The position numbers and the translations under genes are program-made. A model generated the notes under the pieces. That model saw nothing but the letters and a program-made list of their open reading frames with translations, did not search any database and was not told where the DNA came from. A stretch of 64,000 nucleotides of DNA from Croceimicrobium sp965228705 (lineage in GTDB: Bacteria; Bacteroidota; Bacteroidia; Flavobacteriales; Schleiferiaceae), in assembly GCF_965228705.1 (NCBI RefSeq), contig NZ_OZ245832.1:1798001-1862000 (forward strand). Direction: 5' to 3'. Positions 25,756 to 34,110 of the stretch are shown piece after piece (positions within the stretch are counted from its first letter, which is position 1; each line of letters starts with the position of its first letter).

Positions 25756-26877
25756 TTAGGAATTCAGCATCACTGGCATCACCAGCATCAGAATATTCTC
25801 TCCGTCCTCCAAAGCATCAGCAGGAAGGATAATACCCGCCCGGTTCGGGGCCGACATTTCCAGATGAATATTATCTGACTCAAGATTGGTAAGCATCTCC
25901 GTAAGGAAACGAGAATTGAAGCCAATCTCCATATCCTCACCTTGATAATTACAGCTTAATCGCTCGTGGGCCTTATTTGAAAAATCTACATCTTCTGCCA
26001 TGATCTGCAACTCGCTTCCCGCCATTTTCAAGCGTACCTGATGCGTAGTTTTATTGGAGAAGATTGCCACCCGTTTGGCGGAGCTTAAGAACTTACTGCG
26101 CTCAATTTCCAATACATTGGGATTTTCCTTTGGAATCACCGCTTCGTAATTGGGGTACTTTCCATCAATCAAGCGACTGCTTAATACAATATTTTCAAAC
26201 TCAAAGCGAGCATTGGTTTCATTGTAATGGATTTTCACCTCATCACCAATGCTGGCCAAAGTAGACTTTAAAATAGTTAGGGGTTTACGAGGCATGATAA
26301 ACTCAGCAGTATGATCAGCCTGTATATCGGTACGACGATAACGTACTAATTTATGAGCGTCGGTAGCTACAAATGTGAGGCTCTCCGAACTAAATTGGAA
26401 GAACACTCCTGACATTACCGGACGTAAATCATCATTACCCGCTGCAAAGAGCGTCTTATTGATTGCCGTTGCCAAAATTTCAGCAGGAATAGTAGTGGTA
26501 CTCACATCCTCCATTTCAGGAAGCTGTGGAAATTCATCACCTTCTACAAAAGCCAGGCTATAACGACCGTAGTCTGATGAAATCTCAACTGTCATACTGG
26601 ATTCGTCGGTAGTAAAAGTTACCGGTTGCTCGGGCAAAGCTTTTAAACCATCCAGTAATAAACGGGCTGGCACAGCTGCAACACCATCTTCATCGCCTTG
26701 CACTTCCAAAGTGGATTTGATAGTAGATTCCAAATCAGAAGCCGAGATACTCAATTGAGAACCTTCGAGTTGCAATAAGAAGTTATCGAGGATGGGGAGT
26801 GTATTGTTATTATTGAGCACTCCACCCACAATTTGCAGTTGTTTTAAAAGCGCTCCGCTGGATACGATGAATTTCAT
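25756..26877 (-). CDS. dnaN: DNA polymerase III subunit beta (sliding clamp)
   Basis: 373 residues, three-domain clamp. N-terminus MKFIVSSGALLKQLQIVGGVLNNNNTLPILDNFLL; middle RPVMSGVFFQFSSESLTFVATDAHKLVRYRR in outline; C-terminal EDMEIGFNSRFLTEML and the terminal ILMLVMPVML, which is the usual M-P-hydrophobic end. Encircles DNA as a ring and tethers polymerases. It is away from dnaA, as usual in Bacteroidota. An exact -7 box lies at 26906-26913. Confidence 0.96.
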   Translation of the reverse strand: MKFIVSSGALLKQLQIVGGVLNNNNTLPILDNFLLQLEGSQLSISASDLESTIKSTLEVQGDEDGVAAVPARLLLDGLKALPEQPVTFTTDESSMTVEISSDYGRYSLAFVEGDEFPQLPEMEDVSTTTIPAEILATAINKTLFAAGNDDLRPVMSGVFFQFSSESLTFVATDAHKLVRYRRTDIQADHTAEFIMPRKPLTILKSTLASIGDEVKIHYNETNARFEFENIVLSSRLIDGKYPNYEAVIPKENPNVLEIERSKFLSSAKRVAIFSNKTTHQVRLKMAGSELQIMAEDVDFSNKAHERLSCNYQGEDMEIGFNSRFLTEMLTNLESDNIHLEMSAPNRAGIILPADALEDGENILMLVMPVMLNS

Positions 26878-26905
26878 AAATCCGCTTTTGTAAAATTTTA
26901 AGCCA

Positions 26906-26913
26906 CAAATATA
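26906..26913 (-). promoter_or_regulatory. -7 promoter element of dnaN
   Basis: TATATTTG on the minus strand, exact TAnnTTTG match, 28 bp before the dnaN ATG. The -33 box is weak (GATTAG region). Confidence 0.5.
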
Positions 26914-26962
26914 GCCACTTAATAGCCTCTAATCCATGGCTGAAAAATTTTTAGTGCTCTGC

Positions 26963-27976
26963 TTAATCCTGTTCCAGCTCTTCTTTGCTTTTCAAGACAT
27001 TTCGCAGACCATAATATTGTAATAAAATCATGCGATTATCATTGATAAAACCATGCAAGCGATCAGGGTCATAAAAGGACTTAGGATCATCATAATCAAT
27101 GGTTTCGGGAGCTGCTTTAATCTTGTATCCGCTAACCTTATTCACCTTACCTGTGGTACTGGTAATCGTTAAACGGAATACGGGGCTTGAGGCCAACAAA
27201 GAATCTCTGCGAGCATAAATAGGATCGGAGGGAATAATTTCCCCTTCATACTTCAGTTGAGAACAAGCCGCTAAATACAGCTTTCCTTTGAGTCCGGAAA
27301 AATCGGACACCACCTCTTTAGTATCCAGAGAGAGCATATAAATACTATCCGGTGAGAAAACTCGGATTTTAAAACTGGCTTCCAGAGAATCCGGATAGAT
27401 CATTTCTACCTCCTTAATATTTCGGGCATTAATACGCACTGCATTTCGGGCACGCCATAAGTGTGGCTCAGTTATAAAGCGCGTATTGAGGAATCCGTTA
27501 AAACCGGGAATATGCACTGCATAGGGCAAATCACCATCTTCCAATTTCATGTACGTAGCCATATCATTGGAAGTTTGCAGACCTACATAAATGACCTTCG
27601 CTAATTGATCACCCTTATAAATCTCTACCCTTTTGCCAAATACCGCCAAATGCTTCTCCACTTCGGGAACCATGCGTTGGGGAACGAAGTTTTTCATTTC
27701 CATGCGGTAGAGGGTTTCCATTAAAACCTCAATTGCATCGCGGCGTACGGGGTATTCATTATCTAAAATCCATCCGTCACTGGTTCTCTGGATTGTGGAT
27801 TTATTCGGGGTTTTATCGCTCAATACAATCTTGGTGATTGAGGCAGTATCCTTTACCGCAAAAGCGTAATTCTGCGGTCCCTCTAAACTACTGTTGCCCT
27901 TATCTTCACTTAAGAGATATCCGGCTACAGCCAGAAGTACAATAAATACAATAAGGTAGAGTAGATTCTTTTTCAT
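26963..27976 (-). CDS. DUF4340 domain protein, membrane-anchored
   Basis: 337 residues. One N-terminal membrane anchor (MKKNLLYLIVFIVLLAVAGYLL), then a periplasmic domain with repeated strand patterns (ITKIVLSDKTPNKSTIQRTSDGWILDN, VEMIYPDSLEASFKI), matching DUF4340 by eye. It starts 1 bp after the gldG stop. DUF4340 proteins are commonly coupled to ABC-2/GldG-type genes, so it probably assists GldFG at the inner membrane. No catalytic motif is seen. Confidence 0.82.
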   Translation of the reverse strand: MKKNLLYLIVFIVLLAVAGYLLSEDKGNSSLEGPQNYAFAVKDTASITKIVLSDKTPNKSTIQRTSDGWILDNEYPVRRDAIEVLMETLYRMEMKNFVPQRMVPEVEKHLAVFGKRVEIYKGDQLAKVIYVGLQTSNDMATYMKLEDGDLPYAVHIPGFNGFLNTRFITEPHLWRARNAVRINARNIKEVEMIYPDSLEASFKIRVFSPDSIYMLSLDTKEVVSDFSGLKGKLYLAACSQLKYEGEIIPSDPIYARRDSLLASSPVFRLTITSTTGKVNKVSGYKIKAAPETIDYDDPKSFYDPDRLHGFINDNRMILLQYYGLRNVLKSKEELEQD

Positions 27977-27977
27977 T

Positions 27978-29687
27978 CTATTTCAAATATTTACGTCGAC
28001 GCCAATAATAATTCAGGATTCCCATTAAAATGATCGACAAAGCTGGGATTAGGGTATTGACCAATTGCCAGCTTAGGCGTTGCTTCTTTACCCGGTTTAA
28101 ATCCAATAAACGGATTTTTAATTCTCGGGAACGGATATCAATCAGCCCACTATCATCCAACATATAGTCGATAGCATTTACCAAAAAGTCTTTATTCCCA
28201 TACTGAGTTCCAGTATATTGATCGTAGCCCAATGGCAGAGGGGCTCCTTTAGGCATATCGCTATTAACCACATTCATTTGGTTGCGAATAATGTCGCCAT
28301 CTCCCACTACCAGAATCTGGTTTTCTACACTTTCTGCCTTGAGCTTAAGGGGCTCTCCTCCTTCTTTGGGTCGAACCCGATTCTGATACAAGGATTGGAA
28401 CTTACCTTCTAATAAAATTGCCAAAGGAATTCCACTTTCGCGGAAACGCTCCCGGGGTGGTGGTTGATACAAGTCCGCCAGACTGATAATGGCCGGACTG
28501 GCTCTGCGTACACTATAAGGTGAAGATCGCAAAAGAATGGTTTTCTTAACTCCTTCCGCAATCACCGTATCCAAACTGGAAGCAAATTGCAACCAAATGG
28601 CATTCAGATCTTTGGCAACAGGGTGTTTGCTCTGTGGCATAACCATTGGGAAATAAATCCAAGGACGAATCTGACGTTGATCATTCACTCCTGCAGCGAC
28701 CATATCACCAACGATATCCGTATTCACCCGAACACCGTACTTAAAGAGTAAATCATTCAGCTGCAAGCGATCAAATAGCGGCAAACTCATAAACTGCGAC
28801 TTCTCACTAAGGCTGTCCATAGAAGCCTCAATCCCATCCAAAAGCCAAATGGTTCGTCCACCATTCATTACATATTGATCGAGTAGGTATTTATCCAGAT
28901 CATTAAAAGCTTTGCGGGGCTTGGCTATCACCATGGCATCAAAGCGGTTTAATCGTCTTTGTTGACCGGCTATACTCAGCTGCTCATTCGTAGAGTCACT
29001 CTTAAACTCGCGAATATTAAAGAGATTAACCTGATAATTATTACTGAGCTCACGTGCAAAATCAGCTACCTCCCTCGGCCCTAATTCATCGTGCCCTTGA
29101 AGAAAACCGACCAAGGGTTTATCCGACTGGGTTAATGCCCGAATGGTGTTGGCGAGGCTAAACTCCAAATTCTCAATACTACTATTGATTTGCTGCTCCG
29201 GGGAAGTGCCTAATTGCCCCTGAAGTAATAAGGCCGGTGCTTCATTGTCGCCATAGCTCACCAGGGCACCCGGGAAAATGGTTTTTACCGAGGAGCCCCC
29301 ATCTTTATTCATAGATAATTGATAGGGCTTAAGACCTTTAAACTGCAATTGTTGAAACACCTCATTGGTCTCTTCCTCGCTTGCGTTTTCTGCCGGATCT
29401 ATGAAGCTATACTGTAAGTTGGGATTATAAGCTCTGAATTCATCCAACATCTGCCGCGTTTCCAATTGCAAGCGTTGAAATCCAGCAGGGAAATCTCCAT
29501 CCAGGTATACCTTAACCAGCATTACATCATCGAAACTTTCCAATAACTGAATGGTCGCATCGGAAAGGCTGTAACGCTTTTCAGCGGTTAAATCGAGGCG
29601 GAAAAACTTAAGGCTCCCGATAAAGTTGATTAAGAAAACGATCCCTATGAATAAAAGGAAGCGGACTATATCTCTTCTTTTCTTCAT
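27978..29687 (-). CDS. gldG: Gliding motility-associated ABC transporter substrate-binding protein GldG
   Basis: 569 residues from the ATG at 29687 (MKKRRDIVRF), which shares its A with the gldF stop (TAATG). An ATG two codons earlier at 29693 is possible. There is an N-terminal membrane segment (about 9-27), then FRLDLTAEKRYSLSDATIQLLESFDD, the GldG/Gtf2 domain, and a C-terminal membrane segment (TLIPALSIILMGILNYYWRRR). In Flavobacterium johnsoniae GldG works with GldF and the ATPase GldA in gliding. gldA is not in this window. Confidence 0.93.
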   Translation of the reverse strand: MKKRRDIVRFLLFIGIVFLINFIGSLKFFRLDLTAEKRYSLSDATIQLLESFDDVMLVKVYLDGDFPAGFQRLQLETRQMLDEFRAYNPNLQYSFIDPAENASEEETNEVFQQLQFKGLKPYQLSMNKDGGSSVKTIFPGALVSYGDNEAPALLLQGQLGTSPEQQINSSIENLEFSLANTIRALTQSDKPLVGFLQGHDELGPREVADFARELSNNYQVNLFNIREFKSDSTNEQLSIAGQQRRLNRFDAMVIAKPRKAFNDLDKYLLDQYVMNGGRTIWLLDGIEASMDSLSEKSQFMSLPLFDRLQLNDLLFKYGVRVNTDIVGDMVAAGVNDQRQIRPWIYFPMVMPQSKHPVAKDLNAIWLQFASSLDTVIAEGVKKTILLRSSPYSVRRASPAIISLADLYQPPPRERFRESGIPLAILLEGKFQSLYQNRVRPKEGGEPLKLKAESVENQILVVGDGDIIRNQMNVVNSDMPKGAPLPLGYDQYTGTQYGNKDFLVNAIDYMLDDSGLIDIRSRELKIRLLDLNRVKKQRLSWQLVNTLIPALSIILMGILNYYWRRRKYLK

Positions 29688-30418
29688 TACCATTTTCGAC
29701 TTTGAATTACCACTCGAGTTGCTCCTATAAAGAGGGCAATAACACTCACAAAAAAGAGAAGGTCTCTACTATCCAGCACTCCACGACTCATGGACACATA
29801 GTGCTCATTAATCCCTAATTTCAAGATCAACAAATCCGCACTACCAAAGAGGTCGAAACCTGCAATTTGATCAAATCCATAAAAGACAAAAAAGCAGAGA
29901 AACATAGCCAATAAGAAAGCTACAATCTGGTTGTCAGTTAAAGAAGAAGCGAATAAGCCAATGCTTAAAAAGGCGCCACCTAAAAAGAGTAAACCAATAT
30001 AAGAGCCAAAGGTCCCACCGCTATCCACATTACCTGCTGGATTACCTAATTCATATACCGAATAATAATAGAGTAAGGTGGGCAGTAGGGCTAAGAGCAG
30101 AAGGAATAAACCGGCTATGTACTTAGCCAAAATAATCTGTAGGTCTGATAAAGGTTTAGTAAGAAGTATCTCCAGGGTTCCTGCCTTTTTCTCATCGGCA
30201 AATAGCCGCATGCTGAGAGCAGGTATCAAGAACAAAAACACCCAGGGTGAAATGGTAAACAAATTTCCCAGTGAAGCATATCCCCCATCGAGAATATTAA
30301 AGTTCCCGGGGAAGAGCCATAGGAACACTCCATTAATTAATAGGTATACCAGAATAACCAGATATCCTATAATACTACCGAAAAAGGATCGTATTTCTTT
30401 CTGAATCAATGCTATCAT
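29687..30418 (-). CDS. gldF: Gliding motility-associated ABC transporter permease GldF
   Basis: 243 residues with about six membrane segments. ABC-2 permease features: MIALIQKEIRSFFGSIIGYLVI, FLIPALSMRLFADEKKAGTLEILLTKPLSDLQIILAKY, and IGLFASSLTDNQIVAFLLAMF. Forms the permease of the Gld ABC system with GldG. Its ATG overlaps the ABM gene stop by ATGA and its stop overlaps gldG, so the five minus-strand genes from 31505 to 26963 form an operon. Confidence 0.93.
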   Translation of the reverse strand: MIALIQKEIRSFFGSIIGYLVILVYLLINGVFLWLFPGNFNILDGGYASLGNLFTISPWVFLFLIPALSMRLFADEKKAGTLEILLTKPLSDLQIILAKYIAGLFLLLLALLPTLLYYYSVYELGNPAGNVDSGGTFGSYIGLLFLGGAFLSIGLFASSLTDNQIVAFLLAMFLCFFVFYGFDQIAGFDLFGSADLLILKLGINEHYVSMSRGVLDSRDLLFFVSVIALFIGATRVVIQSRKW

Positions 30419-30711
30419 CGCAGGGCTTCAATTTCTTGAGTACTCCAGGCTTGTGGCTTATCTGCAAAAAGCTGCTTGGTAAAAGCCCAAACCCCTTTAA
30501 AAAGATCCGAATGGCGATAGGCCTCTAAATCTTCCTCTCCTTGCCACCAACTGTAGGTGAAGTAAACGTTGCTCTGATTCACATCGTTTAGAAGCAAGAG
30601 TCTTTCGCATCCTGGGAAGGACCGGATCTGTGCTTTATGCTGATGAAAGTTTTCCAAAAAATCAGGAACCGCTTCTTCGCGGAAGGTCATTTTTACTATC
30701 CGTACAATCAT
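30415..30711 (-). CDS. ABM-domain (antibiotic biosynthesis monooxygenase-like) protein
   Basis: 98 residues, dimeric ferredoxin-like fold expected. Pattern MIVRIVKMTFREEAVPDFLENF, then FPGCERLLLLND and VYFTYSWWQGEEDLEAYRHSDLF, typical for ABM family small proteins that include heme- and quinone-acting monooxygenases. The substrate is unknown. It overlaps both the SAM hydrolase stop and the gldF start by four bases. Confidence 0.85.
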   Translation of the reverse strand: MIVRIVKMTFREEAVPDFLENFHQHKAQIRSFPGCERLLLLNDVNQSNVYFTYSWWQGEEDLEAYRHSDLFKGVWAFTKQLFADKPQAWSTQEIEALR

Positions 30712-31505
30712 TCGTAACTGATACTGATTTCACTCATTATACCCAGGCCCAAAAGGCTGCTCGCGCCATTCACTTCCTGACTACGGGCATCGCGGTAAGC
30801 AATTTCCAGCAAACCTAAAGAATTAATCAGGGCCAGTACCCCATCTTGAGGATTATCCTGATAGGACATAGCTATGCGCGATAAAGAGCGATTGCGAGGC
30901 AAATGTACTTCCAGACTGCGAGCATGCAAAGCTTCACTTAAATCCTGGGCTTTAAGATTGGTAATTAAGTTGCCGTAATTGTCCACATAAATTACATGGC
31001 CTTGAATTCGCCGGCGACCACCATCTAAATTAGGCTTGGGCATACTTAGACTTTTAATGCGATCGACACCTTTACCCAATAAGCTTAAGGCTCCTCCTTG
31101 TGCCAAATGAACTGCGGCCTTTGCCAAAAAGTCGCGGCCAGGAAACATCGTGCCAGCCTGCTCCCCAATTTCTACCCGATGGATAGCTTTGGCTCTGCGC
31201 GCCCCTTGCAATAAACTTAAAACTCCATTATCTGCAGCAATAAAATATTGGCCATCCAGTTCCATTGCCAGCCAAGCACCATCGCCAGCAAGCTCTCCGC
31301 ATAATATAAGGTGTACTGTACCCGGAGGAAAAGCACTGTATGCCTGCCCTATCACAAAAGCGGCTTCGATTAAATTCCCGGGCCCCATGGAATGACTTAA
31401 ATCCAAAACTTTAAGCTCCGGCGCTAAAGTCGCCAAGACCCCGTGAACCATGGCACGGTAGGGATCTTTAAATCCATAATCAGAGCTTAATGTTATCAAT
31501 GCCAT
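30708..31505 (-). CDS. SAM hydroxide adenosyltransferase (S-adenosylmethionine hydrolase, DUF62 family)
   Basis: 265 residues from the ATG at 31505 (MALITLSSDYGFKDPYRAMVHGVL). Extension to 31559 is in-frame but lacks family support. Family motifs are TLSSDYGFKDPY, VLDLSHSMGPGNLIEAAFVIGQAYSAFPPGTVHL in outline, FIAADNGVLSLL and YVDNYGNLITNL. These enzymes cleave SAM to adenosine and methionine using an activated water. The first gene of the minus-strand gldFG operon, divergent from phoH. Confidence 0.92.
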   Translation of the reverse strand: MALITLSSDYGFKDPYRAMVHGVLATLAPELKVLDLSHSMGPGNLIEAAFVIGQAYSAFPPGTVHLILCGELAGDGAWLAMELDGQYFIAADNGVLSLLQGARRAKAIHRVEIGEQAGTMFPGRDFLAKAAVHLAQGGALSLLGKGVDRIKSLSMPKPNLDGGRRRIQGHVIYVDNYGNLITNLKAQDLSEALHARSLEVHLPRNRSLSRIAMSYQDNPQDGVLALINSLGLLEIAYRDARSQEVNGASSLLGLGIMSEISISYE

Positions 31506-31556
31506 AGACTTTATCCGATAGGAGGCAATCGGCCTTTTTGTTGTTATTTTGTAAAG

Positions 31557-31564
31557 CAAAAGTA
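31557..31564 (-). promoter_or_regulatory. -7 promoter element of the SAM hydrolase-gldFG operon
   Basis: TACTTTTG on the minus strand, exact TAnnTTTG match, with a leader of about 45-50 nt to 31505. A -33 TTTG is only found at 24 bp, longer than ideal. Confidence 0.45.
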
Positions 31565-31606
31565 TTTAAAACAAGCGCAAGCTTTAATCAAAGAATCACT
31601 AGTAAT

Positions 31607-32572
31607 TTGAGTGAAAAAACACTAAGCGTGGCCTCGGTAGACCCTTTAGAAATTTATGGGGCCAACAATAAGTATCTCAACCTTATAAAAAGCTATTTCC
31701 CCGAATTAAAAATCACTGCCCGTGGTGAGCAGATAAAAGTCAATGGCGAAGAAAGCCAAATTTTAAAGTTCGAGGAAAAGGTAGAAGAGATTGTAAACTA
31801 TTTGCACCGCTTTAACTCTTTAAGTGTAAATCAGGTGGATCGCATTCTAAAAGACGAAATGGTATTGGATGCCAAAGATGCGCCCAATACTGATATCATA
31901 TTATATGGTACCAATGGGCAAGCAATAAAAGCCCGCACCCTCAATCAGCGTCGGATGCTCAAATCCATTAACGACAATGATGTGATATTTGCGGTGGGCC
32001 CGGCCGGAACCGGAAAAACCTACACGGCGGTTGCCTTAGCGGTGCGCGCCTTAAAGAACAAGGAAGTAAAGCGTATTATCCTTACTCGCCCAGCGGTAGA
32101 AGCAGGAGAAAACCTGGGCTTTTTACCGGGCGATCTTAAAGAAAAGCTCGACCCTTATCTGCAGCCCCTATACGATGCTTTGCGCGATATGATTCCACCA
32201 GAAAAGCTCGCCTATTATCTGGAAAGTGGTACGATTCAAATTGCACCTTTGGCCTTTATGCGCGGCCGAACTTTGGATCGGGCCTTCGTAATTTTAGATG
32301 AAGCACAGAACACTACCCATGCTCAAATGAAGATGTTCTTAACCCGGATGGGAGCTTCAGCCAAATTTATTGTTACCGGAGATGCCAGCCAGATTGACCT
32401 GCCTCGCAAACAAATTTCAGGCTTAAAAGAAGCCCTGCGTATCTTGCAGAATATCGAAGGTATCGACACCATTTACCTGGAAGAAAACGACGTAATTCGT
32501 CATCAATTAGTTAAAAACATAATTCGCGCTTACGACAAGCAGGAAAGAGATGAAAGCAATCACAAAGACTAA
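31607..32572 (+). CDS. phoH: PhoH family ATPase
   Basis: 321 residues if started at the TTG at 31607 (TTG-AGT-GAA-AAA, read as MSEKTLS), which gives the family length. The frame is open upstream to 31538 but contains no ATG before the conserved region. P-loop GPAGTGKT at 131-138, ILTRPAVEAGENLGFLPGDLKEKLDPYLQPLYD and VILDEAQNTTHAQMKMFLTRMG (Walker B) are characteristic. PhoH proteins are thought to act on RNA. It overlaps purC by 23 bp. Confidence 0.9.
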   Translation: MSEKTLSVASVDPLEIYGANNKYLNLIKSYFPELKITARGEQIKVNGEESQILKFEEKVEEIVNYLHRFNSLSVNQVDRILKDEMVLDAKDAPNTDIILYGTNGQAIKARTLNQRRMLKSINDNDVIFAVGPAGTGKTYTAVALAVRALKNKEVKRIILTRPAVEAGENLGFLPGDLKEKLDPYLQPLYDALRDMIPPEKLAYYLESGTIQIAPLAFMRGRTLDRAFVILDEAQNTTHAQMKMFLTRMGASAKFIVTGDASQIDLPRKQISGLKEALRILQNIEGIDTIYLEENDVIRHQLVKNIIRAYDKQERDESNHKD

Positions 32573-33503
32573 TTTTCAGTTCCCTGGTCAAACTTCTTTT
32601 TATCAGGGAAAAGTTCGCGACGTATACAGCCTTAGCAATAATCTTTTGGTGATGGTCGCCTCCGATCGCATCTCTGCTTTCGATGTAGTTCTTCCAAAGG
32701 GCATTCCTGGCAAAGGGCAAGTATTAAATCAGATTGCCAATTTCTTTTTAGACGCCACCTCAGATATCGTTCCTAACTGGAAAACTGTGATGGCTGATCC
32801 GATGGTCACCATTGGCCAAAAAGCCGAACCATTTAAGGTAGAAATGGTCATTCGTGGCTGCTTAACGGGTCATGCCTGGCGAACCTATAAAAGTGGCGGT
32901 AGAGAACTTTGCGGAGTAGCTCTGCCCGAAGGAATGGTAGAAAACCAAGCTTTTGCTGAACCGATTATTACACCTACCACCAAGGCCGACCAGGGTTTAC
33001 ACGATGAAGATATTAGTCGTGAAGCCATCCTGGACCAGGGAATCGTTTCAGAAAGTGACTACCTGCAATTAGAAGAATATACGCGAGCATTATTCCAACG
33101 CGGACAAGAAATGGCCCGTGAAAGAGGTTTAATTCTTGTAGATACCAAATACGAATTCGGAAAAAATGCGGCTGGTGAAATCATTTTGATCGATGAAATT
33201 CACACCCCTGATTCCTCTCGTTACTTCTATGCCGAAGGTTACGAAGAGCGTTTAGCCAAAGGGGAAGCACAAAGACAATTAAGTAAAGAATTCGTTCGTG
33301 AATGGCTAATGGCCAATGGCTTTCAAGGTAAAGAAGGACAAAGCGTTCCTGAAATGACGGAGGCCTTTGTACAGGAGGTTTCAGAGCGTTATGCCGAGCT
33401 TTTTGAAAAAATTACCGGCCACGATTTTAAAGCAGATACCCATTCCGATCCTATGCAAAGGATGGAAGAAAACATAATAAAGCATCTAAAACAACTAGCA
33501 TGA
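32550..33503 (+). CDS. purC: Phosphoribosylaminoimidazole-succinocarboxamide synthase
   Basis: 317 residues. Joins CAIR and aspartate with ATP in purine synthesis. Motifs: FYQGKVRDVYSL, MVASDRISAFDVVLPKGIPGKGQVLNQ in outline, VEMVIRGCLTGHAWRTYKSGGRELCG, LVDTKYEFGKN, IDEIHTPDSSRYFY. This is the longer eukaryote-like/Bacteroidota form of PurC. The gene starts inside phoH (23-bp overlap), and its stop overlaps the next ATG by four bases. Confidence 0.96.
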   Translation: MKAITKTNFQFPGQTSFYQGKVRDVYSLSNNLLVMVASDRISAFDVVLPKGIPGKGQVLNQIANFFLDATSDIVPNWKTVMADPMVTIGQKAEPFKVEMVIRGCLTGHAWRTYKSGGRELCGVALPEGMVENQAFAEPIITPTTKADQGLHDEDISREAILDQGIVSESDYLQLEEYTRALFQRGQEMARERGLILVDTKYEFGKNAAGEIILIDEIHTPDSSRYFYAEGYEERLAKGEAQRQLSKEFVREWLMANGFQGKEGQSVPEMTEAFVQEVSERYAELFEKITGHDFKADTHSDPMQRMEENIIKHLKQLA

Positions 33504-34108
33504 AAAAGTGGATTTTAGCCCTCGTTCTCACCTTTAGTTTAGGCAGCTTACAAGCCCAATTGGATTTCGGTTTAAGAGCCGGAGTAGGTTTAGCCAAAGC
33601 CGGAATAAGCGATTTCAACAGTGCTCAACAAGCCATTGAAGACATCGAAGATGCAGAGCGCGAGCTAAGCTACCATGCGGGGATTTATTTCAAAATCAAA
33701 ACTCCGATTCTCTTTATTCAGCCGGAGGTGATTTTCTCACAGGTAAGTCAGAGTGTAAATGCCCAGCAATCGGGCACCACAGCCCCTCGCAGTTTAGAGT
33801 TAGACCTGAGTCGTGTTGATATTCCAATTCTAATCGGCAAACAATTAGGGCCTTTGCGCTTAATGGCTGGCCCGGTGTACAGCGCCAATATCAGTGATTT
33901 AAGTGGCAATATCGATTCTGATCTTAAATCCGGAACCTTTGGCTATCAATTAGGTGTCGGTTTCGAAATCAAGAAATTACTGATTGATGTACGCTATGAA
34001 GGGGCCTTTTCCCCCTGGGCTTCCAATTTGATTGTTGACCAAACCGAATATCAGGTAGACCTTCGTACCAGCCAAATCCTGGTGTGCTTGGGCTTCGAAC
34101 TGTTTTAG
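33500..34108 (+). CDS. PorT-like outer-membrane beta-barrel protein
   Basis: 202 residues with signal peptide MKKWILALVLTFSLGSLQAQ. Barrel strands such as LDFGLRAGVGLAKAGI, LSRVDIPILIGKQLGPLRLMAGPVYSANI and FGYQLGVGFEIKKLLIDVRYEGAF fit the PorT/OMP_b-brl_2 type. The purC-PorT-like neighbour pair is reported in Bacteroidota, where porT belongs to T9SS. I cannot tell whether this is true PorT or a generic relative. Convergent with the exonuclease gene, 2 bp apart. Confidence 0.75.
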   Translation: MKKWILALVLTFSLGSLQAQLDFGLRAGVGLAKAGISDFNSAQQAIEDIEDAERELSYHAGIYFKIKTPILFIQPEVIFSQVSQSVNAQQSGTTAPRSLELDLSRVDIPILIGKQLGPLRLMAGPVYSANISDLSGNIDSDLKSGTFGYQLGVGFEIKKLLIDVRYEGAFSPWASNLIVDQTEYQVDLRTSQILVCLGFELF

Positions 34109-34110
34109 AC

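Noticed and set aside
31519..31536. Small inverted repeat CCGAT/ATCGG around AGGAGG between the SAM hydrolase and phoH
   Set aside because: A 5-bp stem with no clear partner gene start at the right distance. Likely chance.
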